From CBDHDJ01 sp965261645 (GTDB lineage Bacteria > Pseudomonadota > Alphaproteobacteria > SHVV01): DNA of 64,000 bases. A program made the translations under genes and the position numbers. This document shows, one piece after another, positions 44,475-53,374 of this stretch. The DNA is taken from NCBI GenBank assembly GCA_965261645.1, contig CBDHDJ010000004.1:2164590-2228589 (forward strand), written 5' to 3'. Numbering within the stretch: the first letter of the stretch is position 1; every line of letters begins with the position of its first letter. The notes beneath the pieces are model-generated. The model made no database searches. It worked only from the letters and a program-made list of their open reading frames with translations, and was not told the origin of the DNA.

Positions 44475-44611
44475 CTTCCATTGACTCCTCCTCTCGCTGT
44501 CACAATGCCGAGGTGCCTGTTCCCGAACAATAGCCGTGATTCGAGCGGGCGTCGCGCCGTCGAACGTGGAGCGGCCTCGTCGTGCCGTCGCCCGTCCCGG
44601 GTGCGAGCCCG

Positions 44612-44758
44612 TTACGCGGCGTTCCCCGCCGTATCACGCGCCAGCACGGCGTCGAAATGATGCGCGGTACGGGCCGCCGTCTCCCGCATCGCCTCCGTGA
44701 GGGAATCGAAGTCACCCGCGCCGCACGTGTCAACGGCGCCGGGGTAGCGGAATGCCAT
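44612..44758 (-). pseudogene. Second GlnE-like C-terminal scrap
   Basis: The minus-strand frame reads CGAGDFDSLTEAMRETAART then AHHFDAVLARD and stops. It parallels CGAPILESFDQTIRETASWTA in the remnant near amtB, so two versions of the same protein tail exist 3.5 kb apart in opposite orientations. It overlaps the end of the MFS gene by 29 bases. Confidence 0.4.
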
Positions 44759-46034
44759 AGTGGCGCAGCGTGCTGTCCAGCGTTGGCCGCCGCAGGCGGA
44801 TGCGCTCGTCATTCAACAGGTAGGAGAACACGAATCCGAGGCCGAGGATCAGAACACCGATCGAGAAGCAGTAGATGATCGCCCGGTCGGGATATTGGTC
44901 CTTCAGATACCCGACATAGAGGGGGCCGAAGATCCCCGCCGCCGCCCAGGCCGTCAGGATCACCCCGTAGACAGCCGACATCCTCTTCGCCCCGAAGACG
45001 TCGAGGACGAAGGACGGCATCGTTGCGAAGCCGCCACCGAAGCACAGCAAGATGTAGCAGACGAGCACGGAGAAAACCCAGGGGTCGCGTTCGGTCATGA
45101 GAATGCCGAACACGATCATCTGGCTGGCGAGCAATATCCTGAACACGCGGATGCGGCCGATGCGATCGGACAGCAATCCCCAGAATAGCCGCCCGGCACC
45201 GTTGCAGAGCGAGCTGGCAGCGATCAGCGTTGCCCCGTACTCGGCCAGCGTTTCCGGCTCCACTGACGGGTCCGCAAGCGCCCACACGTCCTGCAGCAGC
45301 GGCGATTGAAAGCTGATGACGGAGATCCCCGCGGCGATGTTGAAGAGGAAGACAAGCCACATGACGGCGAATTCCCGCGACTGGACACAGCGCAAGGCGG
45401 AGCCGGCCTCGTCGGGGTCCTCCGAACCCTGGCTACCCGGGAAGCTCGCGCTGAATTTCGACGGCGGGTTGCGCAACATCAGACTGCACGGAATCAGGAC
45501 ACAAGCGAAGATGACGCCGAGCCACACGAAGAGAAGCGGCAGATCCCCTTCCGTCCGCACCACCAGAAAAGGTGCCAGCCCCTTGCTCAGGACCACCGCG
45601 CCGACGCCGAAACCCATGATGACGATTCCGATCGCCAGTCCCTTACGATCAGGGAACCACTTCGCGACCGTCGCGACAGGGGTGACGTAGCCCAGCCCGA
45701 TCCCGGCGCCGCCGATCACGCCGTAACCGAGACAGAAAAGCACGAGACTGTCTACGTGAAGGGCGAGACCGGCAATGAGATAGCCGCCCGAGAACATCAG
45801 ACTGCCGGTCAGCGCCAGTCTTCGCGGCCCCACCCGGGGCAGAAGCGCCCCCGCACCCGCGGCCGACAAGCCGAGCGAAAATATAGCGATACTGAAGGCG
45901 AGGGCCGTGTCGGTGAACGACCAGCCGAGCTGCCTGACCAGAAGCGTCTGAAAGAAGCTCCACGCATACACGGTCCCGAAACAGACCTGCAGCACGGTGC
46001 AAAACAGCACCGCCGCGGCGCGCGAATGAGCCAT
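44730..46034 (-). CDS. MFS transporter, oxalate/formate antiporter-like (OFA group)
   Basis: 434 residues with twelve hydrophobic segments in two halves. Motifs such as FGTVYAWSFFQTLLVRQLGW, GLGYVTPVATVAKWFPDRKG and GRLFWGLLSDRIGRI are characteristic of the OFA family of monocarboxylate or oxalate exchangers. The substrate cannot be read from the sequence. It starts seven bases after the sensor gene's stop, in one operon with the sensor and binding-protein genes. Its last residues overlap the GlnE-like scrap and may not be native. Confidence 0.85.
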   Translation of the reverse strand: MAHSRAAAVLFCTVLQVCFGTVYAWSFFQTLLVRQLGWSFTDTALAFSIAIFSLGLSAAGAGALLPRVGPRRLALTGSLMFSGGYLIAGLALHVDSLVLFCLGYGVIGGAGIGLGYVTPVATVAKWFPDRKGLAIGIVIMGFGVGAVVLSKGLAPFLVVRTEGDLPLLFVWLGVIFACVLIPCSLMLRNPPSKFSASFPGSQGSEDPDEAGSALRCVQSREFAVMWLVFLFNIAAGISVISFQSPLLQDVWALADPSVEPETLAEYGATLIAASSLCNGAGRLFWGLLSDRIGRIRVFRILLASQMIVFGILMTERDPWVFSVLVCYILLCFGGGFATMPSFVLDVFGAKRMSAVYGVILTAWAAAGIFGPLYVGYLKDQYPDRAIIYCFSIGVLILGLGFVFSYLLNDERIRLRRPTLDSTLRHYGIPLPRRR

Positions 46035-46041
46035 CGGCGGT

Positions 46042-46788
46042 TCAATCGTTCCGAGCCGGTTGCGGGGCGCCGCGTGCCTTCTCGACGTCCATGACCTCCG
46101 CGAAGTAGAGGAAGAGGCGCGCGAGCTGGCCGGCCTCGTCGTTGCGGGAGAGCAGTCTGTCGTCCGACGCGATGCCGTCGTCCCGATCGCGCGCGAGCTT
46201 CACCGCATAGGCGAGAAGCTTGTCGACGGGCCTCGCGGCGAAGCCGACGAACCAGATGGCGGCGAAGATGCCGACCACGAATATGATCGAGATAAGATAG
46301 ATCTGCTGGCCGATCGCTCTCTGAATCTTCACCGCGATCAATCCCGTATCCATGCCGATGTGGACTGCTCCGGCAACGCCCAACAGGATCGGGCTGCCCA
46401 CTTCGACGAAATCGCCCCGTCCGGGCAAGCTGCGTTCCACTGTCGCCGTGCTCGATGGATCGCCCGTCCCGATCTCTTCGGGAATGCCGGGCACGAAGGT
46501 GTGGGCGAGAAACTCTCCCGATTCGCTGGTAATGTAGATGTAGCTGATTCCCTGAATCTCGACGAATTGGTCGATCAGAGACTGCAGGGCCGACAAGTCC
46601 CGATTCAATATGATATCGACGCTGGCAGCGGCGATCGTCTTCGCGATCCCCTTGCTGTTGGCTTCATATTCCTCGGACAGGTGCGTATCGACCGTATAGA
46701 TGCAGAGAATGGATGTTGATACACCGATCACGCCAAACAGGAAGAGAACACCGAACAGTGTCTTCTGAAAGAGTTTTTGGATCTTCAT
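46042..46788 (-). CDS. Two-TM periplasmic sensor protein ending at the HAMP region
   Basis: 248 residues. TM1 is near the start (LFGVLFLFGVIGVSTSILCI), a periplasmic sensor domain of about 140 residues follows (YITSESGEFLAHTFVPG), TM2 is ISIIFVVGIFAAIWFVGF, and the tail (KLARDRDDGIASDD ... DEAGQLARLFLYFAEVM) looks like a HAMP linker. It stops there, without kinase domains. The start is one base after the binding-protein gene stop, implying coupled translation and sensing of that protein's ligand. It is probably the front half of a kinase whose ATPase half is at 43317-44225. Confidence 0.7.
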   Translation of the reverse strand: MKIQKLFQKTLFGVLFLFGVIGVSTSILCIYTVDTHLSEEYEANSKGIAKTIAAASVDIILNRDLSALQSLIDQFVEIQGISYIYITSESGEFLAHTFVPGIPEEIGTGDPSSTATVERSLPGRGDFVEVGSPILLGVAGAVHIGMDTGLIAVKIQRAIGQQIYLISIIFVVGIFAAIWFVGFAARPVDKLLAYAVKLARDRDDGIASDDRLLSRNDEAGQLARLFLYFAEVMDVEKARGAPQPARND

Positions 46789-46789
46789 G

Positions 46790-48055
46790 TCAAGAAAACC
46801 TGTCTTTCCAGTTCTCTAGATTAATAAAGCGATTTTCTTCGACAACGGTATAATAGACTTTCTGCAAGCCCTGTCGGCGATCAGAGCTGAACGACACCAG
46901 CTCGCCGATCCCGAGATCGAAATCCCTGATGCTGAAGATGGCGTCCTCGATCGCGCTCCGCTCCGGGCTGTCGCCGAGGCGATACAGAATTTCGGCCATC
47001 AACTTGGCGTCGAGGAAGCCCTCCAGACTGACGAAGCTGCGGGAGAAGGGGGTGTAGTCTTCCTTAAGCAATTCCCGCGGCGGGCGGGGATTGTATCGCG
47101 CCATCAACTCCTGGTACTGTTTGACCGCCGGGATCGAAACGTCCTCGTAGCTGGGTACCACCTGCGAGTTCACCAGTAGCTTCGTGTATCGCTCGCCGTC
47201 GTCACGTCCCTGGGCAATCAGATTCAGGAGGTTTTCGCTGCCAACGAAGGAGAGGTTGGCAATGGGAACCTGTAGTCCGAGATCCACGGCGTCACGGAGA
47301 AACGCCGCACAGGCGGCGTAGGCGCCGATACAGATGATCGCGTCGGGCCGCGACGCTTTCAGGATCTCCACCTGTTCGCGCATGCTGCCGGTGAATTTCG
47401 AGCCCCGCCGATAGGTCGCCTCACCGACGATCCGCTCGCCATGCGGTTTCAGAGCGCGCCGCACCCCCGCCCAGCCGCTGCGACCGTAGGCGTCGGCTTG
47501 ATAGAAAACCGCGATACGCCTGCGGCCGATGCCGACGAAGTTCTCCACAAGTCCCGCGGTCTCCTGGCGATAGGACGCGCGCAAATTGAAGGCGAAGTCC
47601 CCGTAAGGCGGCTCCCGTTGAGGTTGCGCGCCGGTGAACGGAAAGAACAGGTAGATCTGCCTCTCCTGAAACTTCTTCAGCATGGGCAGCACCCGGGTCA
47701 CGGTCGGCGTGCCGACGTAGCCGAACAGGGCAAACACCTCGTCTTTCAGCATCAGCGTCATCGTGTTCTCGACCGAGGGGTCGGGCTGATAGCCGTCGTC
47801 ATAGGTCCTGAGGACCACCTTGCGGCCCTCGATGCCACCGCCCCGGTTGATGTGCTCGAAATAGGCGCTGGCGCCGCGGTAAAGCTCGATCCCGAGCCCC
47901 CGCGACGGGCCGGAGAACGCCGCCGACATGCCGAGGACGATCTCGCTGTCGCTCACCCCCGACGATCCCGCCGCAACGGCGGATCTCGACCGAAGCGCGA
48001 TCAGGCATCCGGCAAGGCCGGACCGAAGCACCGCTCTCCTCGTCATCGCCGTCAT
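46790..48055 (-). CDS. Periplasmic ligand-binding protein (Leu/Ile/Val or urea type, Peripla_BP_6)
   Basis: 421 residues. A Tat-like leader (MTRRAVLRSGLAGCLIALRS) precedes the mature start. The fold is recognised from IVLGMSAAFSGPSRGLGIEL, GYQPDPSVENTMTLMLKDEV, FALFGYVGTPTV and the second-lobe IAVFYQADAYGRSG. No ABC permease genes are adjacent; instead it is followed at one base by a sensor protein, so it probably delivers a ligand signal rather than feeding transport. The start at 48055 (or 48046) was chosen because the conserved signal begins there. Confidence 0.88.
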   Translation of the reverse strand: MTAMTRRAVLRSGLAGCLIALRSRSAVAAGSSGVSDSEIVLGMSAAFSGPSRGLGIELYRGASAYFEHINRGGGIEGRKVVLRTYDDGYQPDPSVENTMTLMLKDEVFALFGYVGTPTVTRVLPMLKKFQERQIYLFFPFTGAQPQREPPYGDFAFNLRASYRQETAGLVENFVGIGRRRIAVFYQADAYGRSGWAGVRRALKPHGERIVGEATYRRGSKFTGSMREQVEILKASRPDAIICIGAYAACAAFLRDAVDLGLQVPIANLSFVGSENLLNLIAQGRDDGERYTKLLVNSQVVPSYEDVSIPAVKQYQELMARYNPRPPRELLKEDYTPFSRSFVSLEGFLDAKLMAEILYRLGDSPERSAIEDAIFSIRDFDLGIGELVSFSSDRRQGLQKVYYTVVEENRFINLENWKDRFS

Positions 48056-48262
48056 GGGGTGTGTGCCTGTTCCCCTTCGCCGCCTCGGCATGTCGGAAGA
48101 GCCGGGCCTGCCGCCCCGATCGGCGGCAGGCCCGGAGTGTGGCGAAGACAATCGCCGGAAGCAAGAGACCGGCGCGCCCGAACCCGACGGAACGGGACGG
48201 CATATCTGGCACGCGCGAGCTGTGCTAGATAGAGGCCGAATCCCTTGGCCGGTGGGAGGGCG

Positions 48263-48933
48263 ATGATGGCTGCGAATGACTCCGCCCGTGGACGGCGCGA
48301 GAGCGTCGGCGTGCGGGTCGGCGCGATACGGATCGGGGGCGGCGCGCCGGTCGTCGTCCAGTCGATGACCGATACCGCGGACGCGCGCGCCACCGCCGAG
48401 CAGGTCAAGGCGCTCGCCGACGCGGGCTCGGAGATCGTCCGCATCACCGTCGATACGCCCAAGGCCGCCGCCGCAGTGCCGACGATCCGCGAGCGGTTGG
48501 AGGCGGCCGGCTGCCATGTGCCGCTGGTTGGCGACTTTACACTACAACGGTCACTGGCTGCTCACCGAATACCCGGCTTGTGCCGAAGCCCTGGACAAGT
48601 ACCGGATCAATCCGGGCAATGTCGGGTTTCGCGAGAAACGCGACACGCAGTTCCAAACCATGATCGAGGTCGCGCTCACCCATGACCGGCCGGTACGGAT
48701 CGGAGTCAATTGGGGCAGCCTCGACCAGGACCTGCTTGCAGCGCTCATGGTCGAGAACGCCGCTCGTCCCGAGCCGAAGGACGCCCAGGGGGTCATGCGC
48801 GAGGCGCTGGTCGAATCTGGGCTGCGCAGCGCCGCACTCACCGAGCAGATCGGCCTCGCCCGCGATAAGATAGTGATCTCGGCCAAGGTCTCGCAGGTTC
48901 AGGACCTGATCGCCGTCTATGGCGAACTCGGCG
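48263..48933 (+). pseudogene. ispG: ispG remnant (HMB-diphosphate synthase), frameshifted and truncated
   Basis: MEP isoprenoid pathway enzyme. Recognisable: VRVGAIRIGGGAPVVVQSMT, EIVRITVDTPKAAAA, then DF and HYNGH separated by one extra A at about 48540 that shifts the frame; the second frame has EYPACAEALDKYRINPGNVG and VRIGVNWGSLDQDLL. After VQDLIAVYGELGAR the gene ends, so the C-terminal Cys residues that bind the 4Fe-4S cluster are lost. A ribosome site GGGAGGGCG precedes ATG 48263. The pathway is essential, so a working copy or alternative must exist elsewhere. Confidence 0.88.
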
Positions 48934-49325
48934 CGCGCGGCCCTCGACGCCCTCGGCACGCCGGGCGACGATCCGCGGCTGGCGGCGGCGAAACGCGCTC
49001 TGAAACGACTCACCGTCGAGCGCGGCGACGCGACCTACTGCCAGCCCTGCGTCTCGCCGGTTTGGGACACCGCGTTGGCGGTACACGCGCTCATGGAGGT
49101 TGGCGGCGCCGGCGGTTCGGTCGCCGCCGGGAGCCAATGGCTCGCCGCGCGCGAGGCGAACGAGCCCGAGGGCGATTGGTCGCACCGCCGTCCCGGACTC
49201 ACGCCCGGCGGCTGGGCCTTTCAGTACCGCAACGATTTCTACCCCGACGTCGACGACACCGCGGTCGTGGCGATGGCGCTGCACCGGGCCGACGGCGATC
49301 GCTACCGCGAGCCGGTTCAGCGCGC
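48934..49325 (+). pseudogene. shc: Squalene-hopene cyclase internal fragment
   Basis: About 130 codons: YCQPCVSPVWDTALAVHALM, GDWSHRRPGLTPGGWAFQYR and YPDVDDTAVVAMALHRAD, which include the catalytic Asp motif (DVDDTA) of the cyclase that makes hopanoids. It has neither start nor end; the upstream side joins ispG sequence within gcgcgcgcgg (about 48930-48940), and the downstream side departs after VQRAV. Confidence 0.85.
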
Positions 49326-49795
49326 CGTGCCCTGCTCGTATCGTTGTCACGATACGATCATGCCTCAAACCAAGCGCTTTGATCGTAACGGTTCGGTTGG
49401 GCCGGTAGGTGATCGCCAGGATCGGCGGCGATTTCCTGTTCCGGCCCACCGCGGCGGGCTCAGAGCAGTGCTTTCATCCGCGCCATACCGGCTCGGCCGA
49501 ACCTTTGCCTTTGATCAAACACCTTCACAATCCCCCGAGGGGTTCTTGTCCGGCGAGCCACGTTCGAGCATGGCCTTAAGTTCTCCTGGAGCAGGTAGGG
49601 CGCCCTCGACTGCCTGCTTGAGATCATCGACACCGCACAGGGAGACAACAGATTCGAGGCCTGCTAACCCAATGCGCTTCCGGTTGTTGGGCAGGTCCTG
49701 TTCATCTACCACAAAGAAGAGCCACTGGTTGGCGTCGCGATGATCAGCGTATCCGTCTCGGCGCTCTGGCCTGCCCCCGATTAGTGGTCCAGCGC
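49326..49795. other. Unassigned region with a 9-bp-stem hairpin
   Basis: A perfect hairpin (stem TCGTATCGT/ACGATACGA, loop TGTC, about 49336-49357) marks the left side. On the minus strand about 49509-49745 a frame reads ANQWLFFVVDEQDLPNNRKR then IGLAGLESVVSLCGVDDLKQ, protein-like but unrecognised. No complete gene is supported. Confidence 0.4.
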
Positions 49796-50067
49796 TTAAG
49801 TTAGAGTTTGGCGCGGGTTAAGTTGAAGGGCCACCCGTAGCCCCTCAACAGCGTAGGTTGGCCCCTCAACGTTTGGCAAGATGGTTTCTGGGGCCGGCGG
49901 TCTGTATCCGAGCGAGCTATGCGGCCGGATGGTATTGTAGTGATGCCGCCATCGTTCGATCAGCACTTTGGCCTCCTTCAATGTATAGAAGATCTCCGTG
50001 TTCAGGATTTCGTCCCGGAGCTTTGAGTTGAAGCTCTCGTTGTATCCGTTCTCCCAAGGTGACGAGC
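49796..50067 (-). pseudogene. IS3-family OrfB, C-terminal fragment
   Basis: Reads SPWENGYNESFNSKLRDEIL (catalytic Glu block) and VLIERWRHHYNTIRPHSSLG to RPPAPETI, the tail of an IS3-type transposase of the IS407/IS2-like sort. The rest is cut off by the IS256 element at about 50070. Confidence 0.75.
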
Positions 50068-50074
50068 TATACCC

Positions 50075-51434
50075 GAAAGTTGGTGATGGGATGAGATGAG
50101 GGCGGCGTATCCTGGCGATGTTGGAGTCGCCATTTTCCACGAAGGAGGGATACGCCATGAGAGAGGATACAGTCGTCCAGCTTCGCCAACCTGGATCATT
50201 TGAGGACGATCCGCTGACGGAGGTTTTGCGTCTTGGTGCGCGGCGTTTACTTGGGCAAGCGGTGGCGGCGGAAGTTGCCGGTTTTGTCGAGGCGTATGCG
50301 CATCTGACGGACTCGGCCGGCCGCCGTCGGATCGTACGCCACGGGCATTTGCCGGAGCGCGAGATCCAGACCGGCATTGGTCCGGTTGCGGTGCGCTGTC
50401 CCAGGGTGCGCGACCGAGGCGCCGGCGAGACGGGGCCGCGGGTTCGCTTCACCTCACGGATCTTGCCTCCCTATCTCAGGCGCGCCAAGTCGATCGAGGA
50501 ACTCCTGCCCTGGCTTTATCTGAAGGGCATCTCCACGGGCGATTTCTGCGCGGCGCTTGCGGCGCTCTTGGGGCCCGAGGCGCCGGGGCTCTCGGCCTCG
50601 ACCATTGCCCGCCTCAAGGAGGTCTGGCAAGGCGAGCTGGAGCATTGGCAACGGCGCGATCTCTCGGCCAAGCGTTATGTCTACTTCTGGGCCGAGGGCG
50701 TCTACTTCTCACCACGGCTCGACCATGACAAGCAATGCATGTGCGTGATCACCGGTGCCGACGAGCTGGGCCGCAAGGAGCTGCTGGCGATCGCCGACGG
50801 CTACCGGGAGAGCGCCCAGTCCTGGCGCGAAGTGCTGCTCGATCTCAAGCGCCGCGGCCTGGCGATTGCGCCCGAGCTGGCCACCGGCGACGGGGCGCTC
50901 GGTTTCTGGAAAGCCTTGCGCGAGGTCTACGGGACGACGCGCGAGCAGCGCTGTTGGGTGCACAAGACCGCCAACGTGCTCAACAAGCTCCCGATGTCCG
51001 TCCAGCCACGCGCCAAGCAGCACCCACAGGACATCTGGATGGCCGAGACCCGCGCGGTGGCCGAGAAGGCCTTCGACTTCTTCCTCGAGGCCTATGGCCC
51101 CAAGTACGACAAAGCGGTGGCCTGCCTGGCCAAGGACCGCGACGTGTTGCTCGCCTTCTACGACTTCCCGGCCGAGCACTGGAAGCACATTCGCACCACC
51201 AATCCCATCGAAAGCACCTTTGCGACCGTGCGCCTCAGGACCACCAAGACCAAGGGCTGCCTCAGCCGCATGACGGCGCTCACCATGGTCTTCAAGCTGT
51301 GCCAGTCGGCCAGCAAGAAGTGGCGTCGCCTGGACGCCTCGCACCAGATCGCCGACATCATTCAAGGCGTCAAATTCAAGGACGGAGAAAAGCTAACCGA
51401 ACGCGCCGCCTGAAACCTGCGTCACCAACTTTTC
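50075..51434 (+). mobile_element. IS256-family element (about 1.36 kb)
   Basis: Short terminal repeats GAAAGTTGGTGA and the inverse of GAAAAGTTGGTGA bound one transposase gene. No 8-9 bp duplication is evident: the left flank is an IS3 scrap and the right flank a non-coding stretch, so the flanks may have recombined. Confidence 0.75.
50157..51413 (+). CDS. IS256-family transposase (mutator type)
   Basis: 418 residues, one frame. DDE motifs: VYFWAEGVYFSPRLDHDKQC (Asp region), ELATGDGALGFWKALREVYG (Asp) and HIRTTNPIESTFATVRLRT (Glu), with the family's RCWVHKTANVLNKLP. The start at 50157 was preferred to 50118 because the conserved N-terminus begins there and GAAGGAGG-type sequence precedes it. 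Confidence 0.93.
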   Translation: MREDTVVQLRQPGSFEDDPLTEVLRLGARRLLGQAVAAEVAGFVEAYAHLTDSAGRRRIVRHGHLPEREIQTGIGPVAVRCPRVRDRGAGETGPRVRFTSRILPPYLRRAKSIEELLPWLYLKGISTGDFCAALAALLGPEAPGLSASTIARLKEVWQGELEHWQRRDLSAKRYVYFWAEGVYFSPRLDHDKQCMCVITGADELGRKELLAIADGYRESAQSWREVLLDLKRRGLAIAPELATGDGALGFWKALREVYGTTREQRCWVHKTANVLNKLPMSVQPRAKQHPQDIWMAETRAVAEKAFDFFLEAYGPKYDKAVACLAKDRDVLLAFYDFPAEHWKHIRTTNPIESTFATVRLRTTKTKGCLSRMTALTMVFKLCQSASKKWRRLDASHQIADIIQGVKFKDGEKLTERAA

Positions 51435-51527
51435 ACAATAGCTCCGCACCTTCCTGCAGCCCGTGCTGGCCCGCACAGAGGTTGCCTCGTGGCCTCCCGG
51501 AGGCCCCTGGACTGAGGTGGAGTGCCG
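51435..51527. other. Short non-coding stretch
   Basis: Between the IS256 end and the integrase tail; no feature recognised. Confidence 0.4.
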
Positions 51528-51665
51528 ATGATCGGCAAGCTCCTCGGTCATACGCGGGTTCAGACTACCGCTCGCTATGTGCACCTGGCGAACGAATCTG
51601 TGAAGGCGTCAGGTTCTCGGGTCGGAGACAGCATCGGTACGCTCATCACGCCTGTCGTGCCCTAA
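51528..51665 (+). pseudogene. Tyrosine integrase, C-terminal tail
   Basis: 45 codons: MIGKLLGHTRVQTTARYVHL holds the second His and the nucleophilic Tyr, then NESVKASGSRVGDSIG to the stop. This is the extreme C-terminus of an integrase related to the intact one at 8612-9793. The IS1182 element inserted exactly at its stop codon (ctaa duplication). Confidence 0.75.
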
Positions 51666-53110
51666 CAGCCCGTTGATTAAGTCGGCGCCGTCTGATTCTC
51701 TGGTTCCCTGATTTGCAGGGGGATTTGCCGATGGCGATGGGACGGCAGAAGGATGGTCAGGGGGACCTGATGGTGAGCTGGTCGGAGATGCCGCGCTCTC
51801 CGGGTCATGTGTTTTATGACCGCTTGCAGTCGGTGCTGATCGCGGGCGGCTTCGACGCCTTTGCCGAGGCGAGCTGCCGGCCTTATTACGCGGTCCGGAT
51901 GGGCGCGCCCTCGGTGCCGCCCGGGCGCTATTTCCGGATGCACCTGGTGGGCTACTTTGAGGGCATCGACAGCGAGCGCGGTCTGGAGTGGCGCTGCTCG
52001 GACTCGCTTTCGCTGCGGGCGTTCCTGCGACTGGGGAGCCGTGATCGGGTACCGGACCATTCCTGGCTGTCACGGAGCCGCACGCGCCTGCCCCATGAAG
52101 TCCACGCGGCGGTCTTCGACTGGGTTCTGGTGCTGATCGCCGAGGCGGGGCTGATCAAGGGCGAGCGCATCGGCGTCGATGCCTCGACCATGGAGGCCAA
52201 CGCGGCGCTGCGGAACATCGTGCGGCGCGACAACGGCGAAGGCTACCGGGAGATGCTGGAGCGCCTGGCCCGGGAAAGCGGGGTCGAGACACCCACGGCC
52301 GAGGACCTGGCGCCTCTGGACCGGAAGCGCAAGGGCAAGAAGCTTTCCAACACGGATTGGGTTTCGAAGAGCGACCCCGAGGCCAAGATCACCAAGATGA
52401 AGGACGGCACGACGCATCTGGCCTACAAGCCCGAGCACGCGGTGGATCTGGACACCGGCGCGGTGGTGGCGGCCGAGCTGCACCCGGCCGATGAGGGCGA
52501 CACCACGACGCTTTCCAAGACCCTGGCGAAGGCCGAGGCAAACCTCGAGGCGGTGGATGCGGCACCGACATCGGAGGACCCGGCCGAATGCGTCGCCGAC
52601 AAAGGTTATCACTCACGGGCGGTCTTGAGGGCTCTGAACGACAGTCCCTGGAAGACCCGGATCGCGGCGCCCAAGCAGACCGGCTTTTCGCGCTGGCACG
52701 GTGATGAGGCGGCGCGGCGCGCGGTCACCAATAACCGTGCGCGGCTCAAGTCCGGGGGTCGCCCGCGAGGCCTTCAAGCTGCGCGCCGAGATCGTCGAGC
52801 GCTGCTTTGCCCACAACCTCGATCGTGGCGGCATGCGACGAACCTGGCTGCGCGGGCGAGAGAATGTGCACAAGCGATACCTGCTCCACGTCGCCGGCCA
52901 CAATCTATCGTTACTGATGCGCCAGCTCATCGGCGCCGGCACCCCGCGGGAGGCCGTGGCGGGCGGATATGGCGGTATTTTCGTTCTGCTCACGCCCACC
53001 GGGGCCATGCTGGTGGCACGGGGGGGCTCGCAAAGCGGCCAGACGGCTTTCGCCGCCGCATTCCTCATCTGGGAGTGAGAGCCGGAAAAAGCCACTTAAT
53101 CAACGGGCTG
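51666..53110 (+). mobile_element. IS1182-family element (1445 bp)
   Basis: Ends CAGCCCGTTGATTAAG and its inverse; flanked by ctaa on both sides (51662-51665, 53111-53114). The right duplicate overlaps the first two bases of the MITE, so the order of events is MITE next to the integrase tail first, IS1182 second. Confidence 0.88.
51731..53078 (+). pseudogene. IS1182-family transposase with a frameshift
   Basis: The first frame has the family N-terminus (YYAVRMGAPSVPPGRYFRMH), KGERIGVDASTMEANAALR (Asp), AYKPEHAVDLDTGAVVAAE and CVADKGYHSRAV (Asp). Near 52750 (after NNRARLKSG) the frame must change to continue with REAFKLRAEIVERCFAHNLD (Glu) through to 53078. One base loss or gain explains it. 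The element would need help in trans to move. Confidence 0.85.
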
Positions 53111-53374
53111 CTAAGGCTTATCCCTCTGGCTCCGGTAGGATCAACGGGTGGTGGCCTCGATGCTACGCGCGCTGACGTTGACCACAAATTCCGGACCAGG
53201 TGTTTCTTCACCTATGCGGCCTGAGATGCCGTAATGGGGCTCGGTGCTATCCGGCACCGTCGGAGCTTGTAGCGATGACGGAGATTCTGGTGTCGTTGCC
53301 CTTAGACGCGCGGCGTGTTCACGGGGTCTTGCCGAAAGGCGCGCCCCAATTCCTCGAAAGGAAAGGGCAACGAC

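Noticed and set aside
48245..48262. TTG start for ispG
   Set aside because: The ATG at 48263 follows a GGGAGG ribosome site; the TTG extension has no such support and is not conserved-looking.
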